From assembly GCA_007922225.1 (NCBI GenBank), contig ML679959.1, positions 22,567,851-22,631,850 on the forward strand: a stretch of DNA of 64,000 nucleotides, read 5' to 3'. The notes under the pieces were generated by a model. It worked only from the letters and a program-made list of their open reading frames with translations. It was not told the DNA's origin and did not search any database. Shown one piece after another: positions 35,645 through 46,841 of this stretch. Source of the DNA: Emydura subglobosa. Taxonomy: Eukaryota; Chordata; Testudines; Chelidae. The translations under genes and the position numbers were made by a program. Within the stretch, counting starts at the first letter, position 1. Each line of letters starts with the position of its first letter.

Positions 35645-35754
35645 AATTATAATGCTGTCTGATAACTTCCTAATACCTTCACCAGAATGGGGAAAATGAG
35701 CCAAAGGTTAACTTCTATAGTTGATACACAGATGTGGGAGATGAGATATGGCTT

Positions 35755-35940
35755 CTGTTCCTGGCTCTGACGTAGACTTTCTCTGAGACTATGAATAAAT
35801 CATCTAAACTCTCTGTGCCTAGTTTCCCCATTTGTAAAATGAGGGAAATAATGCTTTTCTACCTCACAAGGGTGTTTTGAGGATTAATCCTATAATATTT
35901 GTGAAGCACTTGGTGACCCTTAGATGGATGGTGCCATAGT
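35755..35940 (+). repeat. MIR-like SINE
   Basis: 'TCTGTTCCTGGCTCTGACGT' then 'CTCTGTGCCTAGTTTCCCCA', 'TTTGTAAAATGAGGGAAATA' and 'GTGAAGCACTTGGTGACCCT' follow the sense strand of a MIR-type SINE from the tRNA-like end through the core to the 3' part. Confidence 0.75.
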
Positions 35941-36161
35941 TTTATCCTGTTTGTTAGTTTCTGACTATATGCATGTTGTTTCATCGAACACCTTTTACTA
36001 GCTAAATTCTAACTGCAATGGAGTGGCTTGTGTATATATGCAATTCACTGCAATATGCTGCTCTGAATGCACATTTTTTATTTTTCTAAATAAGAAAAAG
36101 AACGTATTGAGAATGACAATGGAATAATTTAAGTGGTGTTGGGATGGTAAATAAATTTAAA

Positions 36162-36591
36162 TAGAGCTGCTTTGAAAAAAATTTTCATGTCCAATTTTTT
36201 TTTTTTTTTGGTGGAAAAAAGCCTTCATCTGAAACAAGGTGGGTGAGGTTTTAATGGACCAACTTCTTTTGGTGGAAAAGACAATCTTTTGAACTTCACT
36301 TTGATTGAAACAAACATTTTTGTAATACATTAACAGCAGGAAAAGATGAGGAAAAGTAAAGTTAGAGAGAGTGGGGGGGAAACCCGCTTTCTCGCACTTC
36401 TTCTTTTCTGGTGGAATAATTGTCAGTCAAACACTCTCACGTCACCCACTCCCCATCAAAACAAAATTTGTGTTGAAAATTTTAAGTATGATTTTTTTTT
36501 GGCCTAAACCCCAAAATATTTTATGGAAAATTTCAAATATCTCTTTGAAAATTTTCTATGAAATATATTTTCCTTTTTTCAACCAGCTCTA
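36162..36591. mobile_element. AT-rich inverted-repeat element, 430 bp
   Basis: TAGAGCTGCTTTGAAAAAAA on the left and 'TTTTTTCAACCAGCTCTA' on the right are inverted termini of the same family as 35230-35644. The ends sit next to TA on the left, compatible with a TA target, as in mariner-type elements. The interior has poly(T) at about 36197-36211 and no coding capacity. The ZNF143-like module of its neighbour is absent, so the two copies differ in the core. Confidence 0.6.
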
Positions 36592-36879
36592 GTAAAATTG
36601 TAAGTATCTTGCAGTTATTTGGTAGCACATCAGTGCTTCGTTTGCATCTCACTGGGTAAATGAGATATAAAATTGCTATTTCCAAAGGTAATCCAGTTGT
36701 TCAACTATTTAAACCACCCAGAAGGTGTGTGCACTAGAATAGTGATACTTAATGCTTGTCTTGACAGCACAAGTGGCCCTTTGTAGCCTCTCATGTGGCT
36801 TTATTATAGTGTCTGACTCAGGTTTTGGCTTCACTGACAAAAAAAAGGTGGGTTTTTTTACAATGGGATTAATAAAATG

Positions 36880-37045
36880 CAATAGCTATTCTGCTGTAAA
36901 ATCCTAGTGGAGACAAGACACCTGTAGTTTTACTGCGAGGTAGCTAGGCTAGGTTACCACAATATCCCTTCCCATGGTTCACCTCACCACAGTAAAAATT
37001 ACAGGTGCTTTTTCTCTACTAGGATTTTATATGGCATAGATAACA
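36880..37045. repeat. Long inverted repeat (MITE-like), about 165 bp
   Basis: The left arm 'TAAAATCCTAGTGGAGACAA' with 'CACCTGTAGTTTTACTG' pairs with the right arm 'CAGTAAAAATTACAGGTG' plus 'TCTACTAGGATTTTA'. The stem is nearly continuous over about 40 bp per arm, around a loop at 36936-36988. Confidence 0.65.
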
Positions 37046-37164
37046 CAGTAGTTATCCTGATATTTAAAAAAAACACTTTTTTTTTTTAAGTGAAGGCACG
37101 GCCTAAAGTATGTAAAACCCTGATCTTGATATGGCAGTTGGTTCTAGAAAAACATCTGTCTGTC

Positions 37165-37402
37165 CATCTCCATCTATGGTACTTAAATGGTTCCTATCAC
37201 TATAGTTTTTGAGTGCCTGATAATCTTTAATTTATTTATTCTCTTGTGAGGTGAGGCAGTGCTATTATCTCTATTACACAAATGGGAAACTGAGGCAAAG
37301 AGATGCTAAGTGACTTGCCCAGGGTCACACAGTATGTCTGTGGCAGAGTAAGGATTGAACCAGGTCTCAGGCTACTGCCCTAATCAATATACCATCCTTC
37401 CT
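37165..37402 (-). repeat. MIR-like SINE, near full-length
   Basis: The core 'AATGGGAAACTGAGGCAAAG', then 'AAGTGACTTGCCCAGGGTCA' and 'AAGGATTGAACCAGGTCTCA' toward the tRNA-like end, give a good minus-strand match. The 3' part includes 'GTGCCTGATAATCTTTAATT', shared with the copies at 48995 and 49590, so these may be one subfamily. Confidence 0.75.
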
Positions 37403-37706
37403 CTATCTACAGTTAAATGAGACTACTGGGTTACATCTCTGTCTAAGCTGATGCTGTCTAATGTAAGGGAAAACTGCTCATAAGGGAAAGCTGCTTTGAT
37501 AAATGCATTGGCTATTTATTATAAACATAATACATGCATTTGTGCATTCCAACAACAATCCAGCCTCAACTGTCCAAATGTCATGGGAAGAGATATTGAA
37601 CAAGTCAGTAAACTGAGGGTATTTTCAACATATTTAGGAGATATCAGGAGCCAGGACTGTCATTTGGACAACAGGGAGTTTCGTGCACTTGTGTGGTTTT
37701 CTGGAT

Positions 37707-37774
37707 GAAATCCTGGCCCCGTTGAAGTCAATGGGAGTTTTGTCATTTAATGACATTAGGGCCAGGATTTCACT
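37707..37774. repeat. Short palindromic element
   Basis: TGAAATCCTGGCCCCGTTG and 'AGGGCCAGGATTTCACTC' are inverted arms around 'AAGTCAATGGGAGTTTTG'. It belongs to the same family as 7882-7950. Confidence 0.65.
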
Positions 37775-37779
37775 CTTTG

Positions 37780-38299
37780 TATCTTCAATTGATGACAAAG
37801 CGATTCTTTCTTTTTTGCAAGTCAAATGCCACTGCTCTAAAGTGATCATCACTTCCTCTTAGGGTCAGGCCGATGTGAGGATAATATACATGTGAAGGCA
37901 TCTTTCTATAGCACGTGTACTTCACATGCTATTTTGCACAGTGCATAAAATAACACATTCACTCAGCTAAAAGAAATGTGTCAAGGCTCCTGTCTCTGTG
38001 AGGGATGTGCTTGCCACATAACTTAGTTGTCTAATTTCTGCTTAATTAGTGAGCTTTCGTATAGAAAATGTACTGGCTCAGGGGAGATGATAGCCGTCCC
38101 CTGTAGTCTGATTACATATTGAATGCCTATTACGTGGCATCTTTCTGCTTGTGGTGGTGTTGTTGGTAATCCTTTTTGTGTGTGTGTGTATGTGGCTCTT
38201 AGAAGTCTTGTATTAGCGTGGTTACTCGGGAATGAAATTACTGGAACCTTGTTGGAGAAGAAGTACATGGAAGGATTTAAAGCAGAACATTGTAAGGCA
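37780..38299. other. Intergenic DNA with a short GT run
   Basis: No gene is seen. A short (GT)n tract lies at about 38175-38190. Confidence 0.45.
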
Positions 38300-39660
38300 A
38301 ACGCTGCAATTATCTACAGCTGAAAACAAGTAGCTTTTAATGTGTCCAATCGCCCAAGAAGGGAGAAGAGAATTATAGACCAGTGCTCTTTTTCTCTCCT
38401 TTTCTCTTTCTCGCTCTCCTCTTTTTCCTTTATACAATTTATCACCCATAATTTCAGGATGTTTTGTTTCTTTAAGCTGTTTTATCTCTAGGCTTATGAG
38501 GTCACTCATGTGTGAATTCTTTTGTTAGTCATCTCACCTTTTGCCTTGATGATAGAAAATTGATCAGGCCTAAAGTAGAAGTTCAATAGACAACCCCCTT
38601 GGTCCTTTGTCTAGGAGAATAGCTACCATTGAAGGCCATGAGCAGGTTGCTATTAATATGACAGCCTGCTCTATCTCCCACTGTAATTTATAATGAAATA
38701 CCTAATCTCCATTATTTTGATCCAAGCAGGCGATCCCATGAAAAAGTCTTTTCATCCAGTTCCCAATGGCAGTTACATGAGAAACGGCAAACCAATAATT
38801 TTTGTCAAGTTTTTTAAGCCAACAGAAATGCTTTTCCACTGCTACAGTTTCAAAAGGCACAGATAAAGCTCATTCACTGAGATGAATGAAAAAGCCATCT
38901 GGGGTTTTTCTTTTTGACTTCCTTTCCTTTTCTCCATCCTTGTAATCAAATTTGAGCAAAATCAAATGGGGCTTTCTATGAAAGTACCTTTTGTTGATCT
39001 GAACGAGCTGGTAATTTACAAAATACCCTTCTTTTGTGAGGAAGGCTACAGAAAAAAAGAATCAGTAGCTTTTAAAGCTGGGCCTTGGTGGGACTCTAAA
39101 TGCAGTGAAAGCAGTCTGTGTTGAGAGATTGAAATGCATTTCAAAGCCAGGCCTGAGTCAGGGTACAAGGAAGAACAAACCTATGTGCATTTTATAGGAA
39201 GAAAAATGTGAATGGAAAGAGAGAGAGAGAGAGAGAAACAGAGAGGGAGAGGGGGGGATTTGGATAACACATTAATCATTATTTTGGAGATTCAGTCTTC
39301 CTTATTGACAATCACGGCATAAATAGTGAAATTGAACTTGGATGTTTGCTCTGTTCGCGGCATCTCAACATTCTGAGTCTTTATTGCTTTAAAGTTTGGG
39401 AGTCATGGATCTTTGAAGACTGCTGGACTATGTTTAAAGATATATATTTTTTCAGCTTTACTTTTTTTACCTTGCCTGTCGAGTATTATGAGAAAAATAA
39501 CTTGTAGAAAAGCTAGAGTTTCTCTTCAGCATATTATTATTTTATTGTATTTCTGCCTACCAGGTTTCCTAGTGGTTACTGTTTTCCATTGACTTAAAGC
39601 CAAAGGACATCATCAAAACCAATGTGGACATCGAACGACTAGTAAGTTTGTGCATTTTTT
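38300..39660 (+). other. Repeat-poor block; candidate regulatory element or untranslated exon
   Basis: About 1.36 kb with no recognised transposon, unlike most of the surrounding sequence. It contains 'CTAATCTCCATTATTTTGAT' and 'CCTTTGTCT', which look like homeodomain- and SOX-type sites, and a GA run at 39218-39236. Near the right end a pyrimidine-rich stretch and TTTCCTAG (39565-39572) precede 69 bp ending in CGACTA|GTAAGT (donor at about 39642). The 69-bp piece is open in one frame, but I do not recognise the peptide and that frame has a stop just upstream. It could be an alternative or untranslated exon. All of this is inference from composition and splice-like signals. Confidence 0.3.
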
Positions 39661-41279
39661 TTATTATTAATATTTCATGCTAAATCTAGTGAAGTTGAAA
39701 GGATTAATTAATTGCAAATGCCACACTGCTAACACTGCTCTTATGCAGCAGTATGCATTTATTAATATGTAATATACCAGTTCTGATTTAACTGTTTCTA
39801 TATCCTTTTTTTTTAACTATAGCTGCATACTTTTATAACATTCTGGGTAACAGCCCTGATATATGTGCTGCAGAGGGTAGTACAGCATGTGAAAATGCCA
39901 CACATGGAGTTAAGCATAATTGTGCAAACCTAGCCCATAGTTTTATTCTTCCCACTATACAGACTTGCACAGATTACTAAATTGCTGCTCACTTCTCCAC
40001 TTATGTATTTATGGCTATCAATTGATTTTAAAAATAGCTTTCTGATTGCATATGATATAAAATTGCTGGCAAGACTTATTGTTTCTCCTTTACAACAATC
40101 CACAGGCTTACTCTGTGTTTTATATTACACACTGGGGAAAAGATATAAATGTTACAGCCTGTCAAAGATGTTGCCATTAACACTTTTCAAGTAAAATGTT
40201 AGAAAAACTGTGTTGATATTTGTTTATACCTGGGTTAAAGAAAACCTGAAGTGTCTTTAAAATCTTGGATATTTCAGTCTTGAACTATTCTTTGTTTTGG
40301 ATGAAATAGTATGAGGCATATTTTGTGTTGTTTTCATGTTTTGATTAGCAACAATTGTGAATACATGTTTGTAATATTGTGACATCAATTTAGAAAGTAT
40401 ATTATATTATGGGAAATCATACATGGTGAGCATTTTCTGTCTTTGTGGGGTCTTTAATACTGCCAAATCATCAGAGGAACCATGTGCAGTTTACCTAGAT
40501 CTGGTTTAATGGATGATGAGATCCCAAATCATTTAAGAAAGGTCTTCTAAAGTGCTTACTCTATCTTATCTGACATCTCCAATCCAATCAGAGAGTCAGG
40601 CAGTCAGTTTCATACCTGAATATATTTTCCACTCCTAGTTCATTCTATCCCTTTTCAACTTCCTACAACATTTGTTATCTCACATGGTTTTGAGCCATTT
40701 GCTGCCTCCTAATGACTGACTTATAAAACAGCAAACATCGTAAATTTCCAAATGGTTTCTTTGGACATTGTCACTGCTGCAGCTCTTGACTGTCTGTCAC
40801 TCTTCATACTTACTGACTTGAAAGAAAAGAGATACATGAAATTAATAGCTACGCTATCTGATACGACGTTGGATCATCATGATTTGTAGATTGAGGAGAT
40901 ACAATAGCTATTGAATAAGTGGGAAACTTTCTTAGAGTTAACTATGTAATCTTGTATAAATTTAATTGACTTCCTTTGCTTTGGATAAAATAACTTATAA
41001 CAAAGGAGCTTTGCTCTACAGAAGGGGCTTATATAGTGATATTCAACAATATTTATATTGGCCAAATTATGGACTTAAAATTCACTTGTCTTCTGGCTTT
41101 TTAAGTGATTTGAGTCTGTATAGCCCCTCTCCACACAAACCTTTTTAAACAGTAGTAAGAAACAGCCTTCATAAATGAATGTAGCAAACAGAACACATTT
41201 CAGTCAAATATTGAATACTGAAGACCGTGTTAAAGCAAGATAGTGCTGTCTCCATGGTATTACCTGATCTCAGAGATTG
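39661..41279. other. AT-rich intergenic DNA, no gene seen
   Basis: Unique-looking sequence without named repeats; the frames have no motifs. Confidence 0.5.
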
Positions 41280-41284
41280 TCTTT

Positions 41285-41372
41285 TATGTGCACAGCGTGT
41301 AGCACAGTGAAGCCCCCATCCTGATTGGGAAGTTTGGGACCTACCACAGTACAAATAAATAAACAATAACAA
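41285..41372 (+). repeat. 3' tail of a MIR-like SINE
   Basis: 'GTGCACAGCGTGTAGCACAG' through 'CCACAGTACAAATAAATAAA' is the 3' end of an amniote tRNA-SINE, like 11085-11190. The body is missing. Confidence 0.6.
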
Positions 41373-41454
41373 CATTTACATTCCAACCTTGGGCCATGTA
41401 GCTGGAGGTAAGGGTTATCCCCATGCTACTTTTTCCCTTTTATGAACTTGCCTA

Positions 41455-41690
41455 AGATTAAAGGGTGGAGTTTAATGGTTAGAGCAGTGGTCTAGGCACT
41501 AGAACTCCATTCAGTAGTTCTCATCTTGGCTCTGCTACTGGCTTTTTGTGTGACCATGGACAAGTCACTTAATCTGTCTGTGACTCAGTTTATTCCTCTG
41601 TATAATGGTTAAAATATCCTCTTCGCATTAATATTTGTGGGTTAATATCTGTAAAGCACTTTGGTCCCCTATCTGAGGAGCTCCATCTTG
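41455..41690 (+). repeat. MIR-like SINE, near full-length
   Basis: The tRNA-like head 'TAATGGTTAGAGCAGTGGTC' is followed by a weak B-box region ('AGTTCTCATCTTGGCTCTGC'), core 'CAAGTCACTTAATCTGTCTG' and 3' part 'AAAGCACTTTGGTCCCC'. Orientation is plus. This is the best copy of the tRNA-derived head in the window. Confidence 0.78.
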
Positions 41691-43003
41691 CAAGATGTGG
41701 AAGATCTTCATCTCCCATTGCCTTAAATGAGAATTAAGGGTGATCAGCGTCTTGAAAAATCAATCTAATGAATGGCCCTATTGAAGCATAAAGCACTACA
41801 ATAGAACAGCCTTTGTAATAAAGATGCCCTGCATCACCTGTTGCTAATACTCTCATGGATAAGGGAATCTTGGCAACAGAATGGCCTAAACTTTCAGGCA
41901 AATGTGCAAGCAGTTGCCTGCCTAATTTTCATGCATAATTAACACAGTCTTATGAATATATTGGCCTTTAAGAAGAGAACTGTTGTAATAGATAAGGGAG
42001 GGAAAAAGAAGCTATGTTAAATAAGTAACAAAGTGCCTCCCCATGAGGACTTATTGTTTGAGAACACAAACCAGTATAGTTCAAACAACAAGGAAGTGCA
42101 TGCTGTGGTGTGGTCTCTTCATATAGTAAGCACAGTAGATAGAGGGGCTGCCAGCATTACTGAACTACATTGTATGTATAGTTTGTGGTTCAAGTTAGAT
42201 TCCCAATGAATTGGGATGGGATGGAGCAGAGTATTAAATTGCCCCTCAGCTGCCTAAAACCCCGATGCCTTGATGTTTGCAATCACTGAAGCAGCAAGAA
42301 ATAGGGCAGAAGAGGATAATTCCTGGGCTTCATGTACCCTCTAGAGCTCTGGACTGCCTACAAGAAATGTTTTCTCCAAGCTGAGCTCTTCACAGTCACT
42401 GAGAATACTTAGGGCCTCCCAGCCCATCTTGGTGAATGCAGATAGGGGTTTCATGCTGCTGCTGATCTGCTCCTTATGAAAAGTGTTCCCAGTTAGAACC
42501 AAGGAAGTTCAACACTGGTAAAATGCCTCTTACTACTTTAAGACTTAAAGGATTGTTGTTTTTTATTGTTCCTTAAAGAGGAAAAGAAGGGGAAGAGAAG
42601 GGGCAGGAAGTAATGGAAACAGGGCAGGGGCAGGGTAAAGAGGGAAGCAATGAGAAAAGGTACTAAGAGTGATGAGGAAATATTGAGATGGGTAAGGGCT
42701 CTCCTAGCACTTTAATGTCCTCTAGTCCCAGAACTTCTTTTGGAGGTCCTAACCACCAGGCTAGGGCTGGTGCTGGTGACCTGGGGCGAAGTGCTTTATT
42801 CACTGTGAAGTGATTGGCTGAGTTTCCATGATCCAGCCAATAACAAGGGCTTTTCAAAACTTGGATTTTATCAGCACATTGTTGACATCTTTCAATGGAA
42901 GCAATTGAATAAGAGAAATATAAGCTTTTTTCTGCTAACTGCAGAAGATGTTGGCCAGAATATTGGTAAGTTAGGATTTGTTGCTGAGATGCGGGATGTA
43001 GAA
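41691..43003. other. Intergenic DNA, no gene seen
   Basis: A purine-rich stretch lies at about 42575-42660. No frame with a motif; no named repeat. Confidence 0.45.
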
Positions 43004-43153
43004 CAGGGGTTCTGAACATCTGGGGCTAGAGGTCCCCATAGTGAATATAAAAGTTGTTCTCCATCATGACCCACGTATGCCACTGAATCACATCCTTTCC
43101 TATACCACGACCTCATGTTCTAACAGCCAAAAAAAAAGTTTCAGAAACCCCCC
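43004..43153. mobile_element. Small hAT-type remnant
   Basis: CAGGGGTTCTGAACATC on the left matches the inverted form of 'AAGTTTCAGAAACCCCC' on the right with few differences. At 150 bp it is an internally deleted non-autonomous copy. Confidence 0.5.
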
Positions 43154-43287
43154 TTCATAGTTTCAAGTCACTGTCTTTTCCATGTAGTCATAAAGAAGGG
43201 CAGGTGTTTACAACTGCCAGGTTGAGAACATGTGGCATAACCTAATAGCTCCTCCCCACTCCCCGGTAATACAGGAAGAGGTATGCT

Positions 43288-43490
43288 TGTATAACACCGA
43301 CAAACCCTGGTTGTAGGTGGGCAGGATCCAACTGGGGAGCACTGAGGCTTTGTGTATGAGCCTCTACTGCATGAGCTTAAAGCCACATAACCCTTAGCTA
43401 AGGCTGTAGCAGACGCATCAATCTCTAGGACAGTAGTTTAGGTGCCACTAGAGGGGGACAGAGAACCACACCAAGCAGGCATGGGTTACA
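43288..43490 (-). repeat. Short repeat with tRNA-like A and B boxes, TGTA...TACA ends
   Basis: Read on the minus strand, TAAGCTCATGCAGTAGAGG (43361-43379) resembles a pol III A box and GTTGGATCC (43324-43332) a B box, at tRNA-like spacing. The unit starts TGTATAACACC and ends GGGTTACA on the plus strand, so the boundaries also look like short LTRs. It belongs to a dispersed turtle repeat that I recognise but cannot name with certainty. Either a tRNA-SINE or a tiny LTR (TRIM-type) unit carrying tRNA-like sequence fits. Confidence 0.55.
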
Positions 43491-44150
43491 CTCACAGACA
43501 TACATTCACTTACATAGTAACAGGTGCCTCTCCTTCAGTCAAGGAGCGAGCAGTACATTAAGTAACAACACAATTGCAAAATGGACTTGAAACTTCATTC
43601 ATTTTAAACGGTTATATCAGATGCTTGAATAACAATGCAAACAATTGTAAAACTGGGTTGGTTGGTAATCAAGGTCTCATAGAAAAAAGATATTTGGAAT
43701 TTTTGCCCCATTCTTTTTGCTACAGTGAAAATGACATTTTGTCCCTTAAAAAAAAAACCAAAAAAACAGAAAACAAAAAAAACCTACTTGCCTGTCCAGT
43801 GGCGAAACTATGCAAGGCCTAAATCTTAAAGGCTTTTTAGACATCTTGAAACAGTGATTTTTTTCCCATCTCAGGGGAACTGATCTGGGCAAATTATCCG
43901 GGTGGGCACTGGCTAATTTGTGATGTAGGTGGATTATATGATGAAAGGAAGTGATACAGCTGTCTGAGTGTTATTACTTGGCTTTACATTGTGTGATTGT
44001 GGAGCAAAAGATCATTGAGCCACCATTGCTGCTGCATTGTCAAGTACCTTCACTCACTGGTAGGGAGGAAGCTGTGGCTGGTCGAAATCTCCATGTGTGG
44101 TTAAAAAAAACCCCAAACCAAAACAATCCAGGAGCAAGGTGGAACAAAAC
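43491..44150. other. Intergenic DNA, no gene seen
   Basis: Contains an A-rich tract (43748-43785). Nothing else is recognised until the L1-type fragment begins. Confidence 0.4.
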
Positions 44151-44189
44151 TTTCGGAGATATATACAATTTTGATTGAAAAAGATGTTG

Positions 44190-44640
44190 ATAAGAAATCT
44201 ATCCAGATGGAAAGATGGGAGAGAGATTTGGACAAAGAAGTTGATCTGGATGAGTAGGTCTCTATATGGGAAAGAGGATATACATTTTTAATTTGTGTAG
44301 CTCATAAAGAAAATTCTTATAAAGGACTGTGTAGATGGCATTTGGCTCCAGTTAAAACCCATCATATTTTTGTTACTAGGGAGGCTTTCTGTTGGAGGGG
44401 TTGTGGGGAAAGGGGAACGTACTTGCACATGCGTTCTAGGAATTAGACAGTTTGGGGAGGATATTATTAAAGAGATTCATCTTATGACAAAATTCTGGCT
44501 TCCTAGAGATCTCCTGACCTTCTCACTTAATACTCCAGTGAAAGTTCTACATTTTAAACAGAACAACAAATTGTCTTTTTTACTGTTTGTACTAGACTTT
44601 GTATTGCACATTATTGGAAAATGTTATTACCCAGGGTTCA
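44190..44640 (+). pseudogene. L1-clade LINE ORF2, C-terminal fragment
   Basis: One plus-strand frame reads RWERDLDKEVDLDE, a stop in place of an expected Trp codon, then VSIWERGYTFLI, YKGLCRWHLAPVK and CWRGCGERGTYLHM. RWHLAP is at 44333-44350; the two Cys codons are at 44390-44392 and 44402-44404, and the His at 44426-44428. The CWRGCGE-x-GT-x-LH signature is the Cys-rich C-terminal region of L1-type ORF2 proteins. After a frame change near 44440 the match continues (GIRQFGEDIIKEIH, FWLPRDLLTFSLNTPVKV). Only the 3' portion of the LINE is present, as expected for a 5'-truncated copy. It is inactive and old. Confidence 0.85.
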
Positions 44641-46650
44641 TCGACCCAGTAACTTTTAGTCTCTGTGAGTCAGTATCAGGAAATAAACCAAAGGAAATGC
44701 AGTACCTCTGCCTGCTAAATGGCTGGCACAGACAAGTCAAAACCAAGTACTCTTAACTTAAAGCTTTGCTTCATTGGTCTTCAGCAATTCCCATTGGAAT
44801 GACCTTTACCGGAAGTCTCCACTTATTAGTCTTAAGCACATATAAATATAATAGGTGATTAGAGCATCTCAAAACATGATAATTATTCCACAACTCTAAG
44901 GCAGTCTTCAGGTGAATCAGTCACAGATTTCCGGATGGCCAATCCTTCTGTCTGCCTGGAGATCTTCTCAATGTGTCCACAAAGTGATCTGCCTGACTCA
45001 GATTTGCTACCTCCTTCTAATACCCTAAAAGTTACAGAGACATGTCAATCAAAAGAATGTTACATAGGTGACCAAACAAATCAATTATTGGGAGAAAGCA
45101 GGAGTTACAGAGACGTGTCACTAAAAAGGTATTGTTAAGTGAGCAGTCTTAAGCTATTAGTCTGATAGCTAAATTTTCCCACACTGACCATTCTAAAATA
45201 TATCCAGACTTCTTTTTTTTCACAGACATCTGCCCCAGCATATTCAAAGAGACAGAACGCATAGAGCCAGGCTCACTTCATGTGTTCACTGTCTACTCCT
45301 CCCCTCCTTCCTGGTTTGCCTAGTTATGCTAAGTTCCTGGAAAGGCCTAAAAATGGCTAAAAGCAGCAAGTAGAATAATTGGTAATCCATCCCAATAATT
45401 GGCAGGGGCTTGGACACCTGGCTGGTTGCTAAAATGTCCCTGTTCAATGTGACTCCTCCTCCTATGGAATTGTGGTATAGTAAAATATGGACTGTCCTTA
45501 TAGTGGAAAAGTTTTCACACTGAGTAAATACATAAGAGAAGTGCAAAAAAGAGGATAAGCATTTAGAAATTTGGTACCCTTTTTAGTGCACTCAGAAGAG
45601 GAGTGCTCCTCAGCCAGCAAGACATAATCTTTAGCCAGGTTCTTTTGAATATTAACCTGATCCTGAATAAGTAATGTATGATGTAGTATCTTCACATTTT
45701 ATTGTAACTTTGCCTTAATAGAAAATTTAAAAAAAACAAAAACAAAACATAGTTTGCTTCACATGATGTGTGGCTTCCCATGGAGTCAATTTCTTGTGAT
45801 CTGGTAATATGCAGAAGAAACGGGAGGGGTAGGCAGGCAGTGTGCAGTCTATCAGAAGCTGTAACGCCCTAACAGACTGGCAAACTCCAAGACCTTATAC
45901 AGGAATGCAGTACTCTTCTGTTAAATCATGTCAGGCTCTGGTGCTAAAACTCTGCGTGGATGTCCAGGGTAGTTGATCAGTTGTGCTGGCAAGTGGGTGC
46001 AGTTAGTTTTAACTAGTTATAAAGAGATGTGGAGTGTCTATGGGTAAGAAGTGATCCTGGTGTGAATCCACAGGAACATCCACACTCTGAGAGAAAACTT
46101 AGACTACAGTTTATGTTGTTGTTATCTGAATTACAAGTAAAGTCCCAGGGGGTGGTGGGTGCGTTAGGATACTATTAATTTGGGGTCTATGCACTCTGTT
46201 GTAGATGGGGTGGAGACTCTGACTGTTTTTAAAATAACCTCCTGCCCCAGTTTACTTCACATAGAATTTATAGAGATGTGGCTCTGTAGGTCAAGAGAGC
46301 TGCCTATAAATGAACAAAACTTTGCAGCAGATTATTAATGTTCTGAAGTGTTCTTTCAGTCTCCCTATTCACTTGTGCTCGTTGTGAACTGCTAGACATG
46401 CCCTGCTGGTGCAATCCCCACTGTCACACGCAAATATCTCTGGTATGCTGTTCCCCAAAGTGATACTTACTTCAGTAATTAACCATGGTTGGGTCTGTAG
46501 CTGTTTTTGACATGTTTTTGCTGTTGGCCAAATTTCCTAATATGGGGGCTTTGAGAAAAGTGACACTTTCTGCCGTTTTGCCTCTAGATTTTGTGGAAAA
46601 AGACAAATGTTACATTTGCAACTCCCTTTCCTGCCTAGAAACTAGAGAGG
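44641..46650. other. Intergenic DNA, no gene seen
   Basis: A 3' UTR of the L1-type element may occupy the first part. No other repeat or gene is recognised. Confidence 0.4.
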
Positions 46651-46654
46651 AAGG

Positions 46655-46802
46655 ATGGTCCACTGGGTAAGTGTTAGCCTGGGATTTGGGAGACCTCGAT
46701 TTCTATTCTCTGCTCTATCTCACAGGGGTGTTGTGAGGACAAATATATTAAAGATTGAAAGGTACTCAGATATTACAGTAATTGGTGCTATATAAATACC
46801 TG
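46655..46802 (+). repeat. MIR-like SINE with internal deletion
   Basis: 'TGGGATTTGGGAGACCTCGA' (head side) is followed soon by 'CTCACAGGGGTGTTGTGAGG' and 'GTAATTGGTGCTATATAAAT' (3' side). The core segment containing the usual CTCAGTTTCC block is missing. Confidence 0.6.
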
Positions 46803-46841
46803 AAACTGAGACAAACTACACCAACCTTAGGCCTGGTATGT

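Noticed and set aside
39218..39236. GA run as a functional GAGA-factor site
   Set aside because: A simple dinucleotide repeat; nothing else supports a specific role.
39573..39641. Coding exon of 23 codons
   Set aside because: It is open in one frame and has splice-like ends, but I do not recognise the peptide and no neighbouring exon is found, so it is kept only as a candidate within the 38.3-39.7 kb block.
43324..43379. A true tRNA gene on the minus strand
   Set aside because: Only A- and B-box-like words are present; I see no acceptor stem pairing or anticodon arm, and the surrounding unit is a dispersed repeat.
44370..44756. 128-codon plus-strand frame as an independent gene
   Set aside because: Its middle part is a shifted reading of the L1-type ORF2 tail; the first residues are out of frame with the LINE protein.
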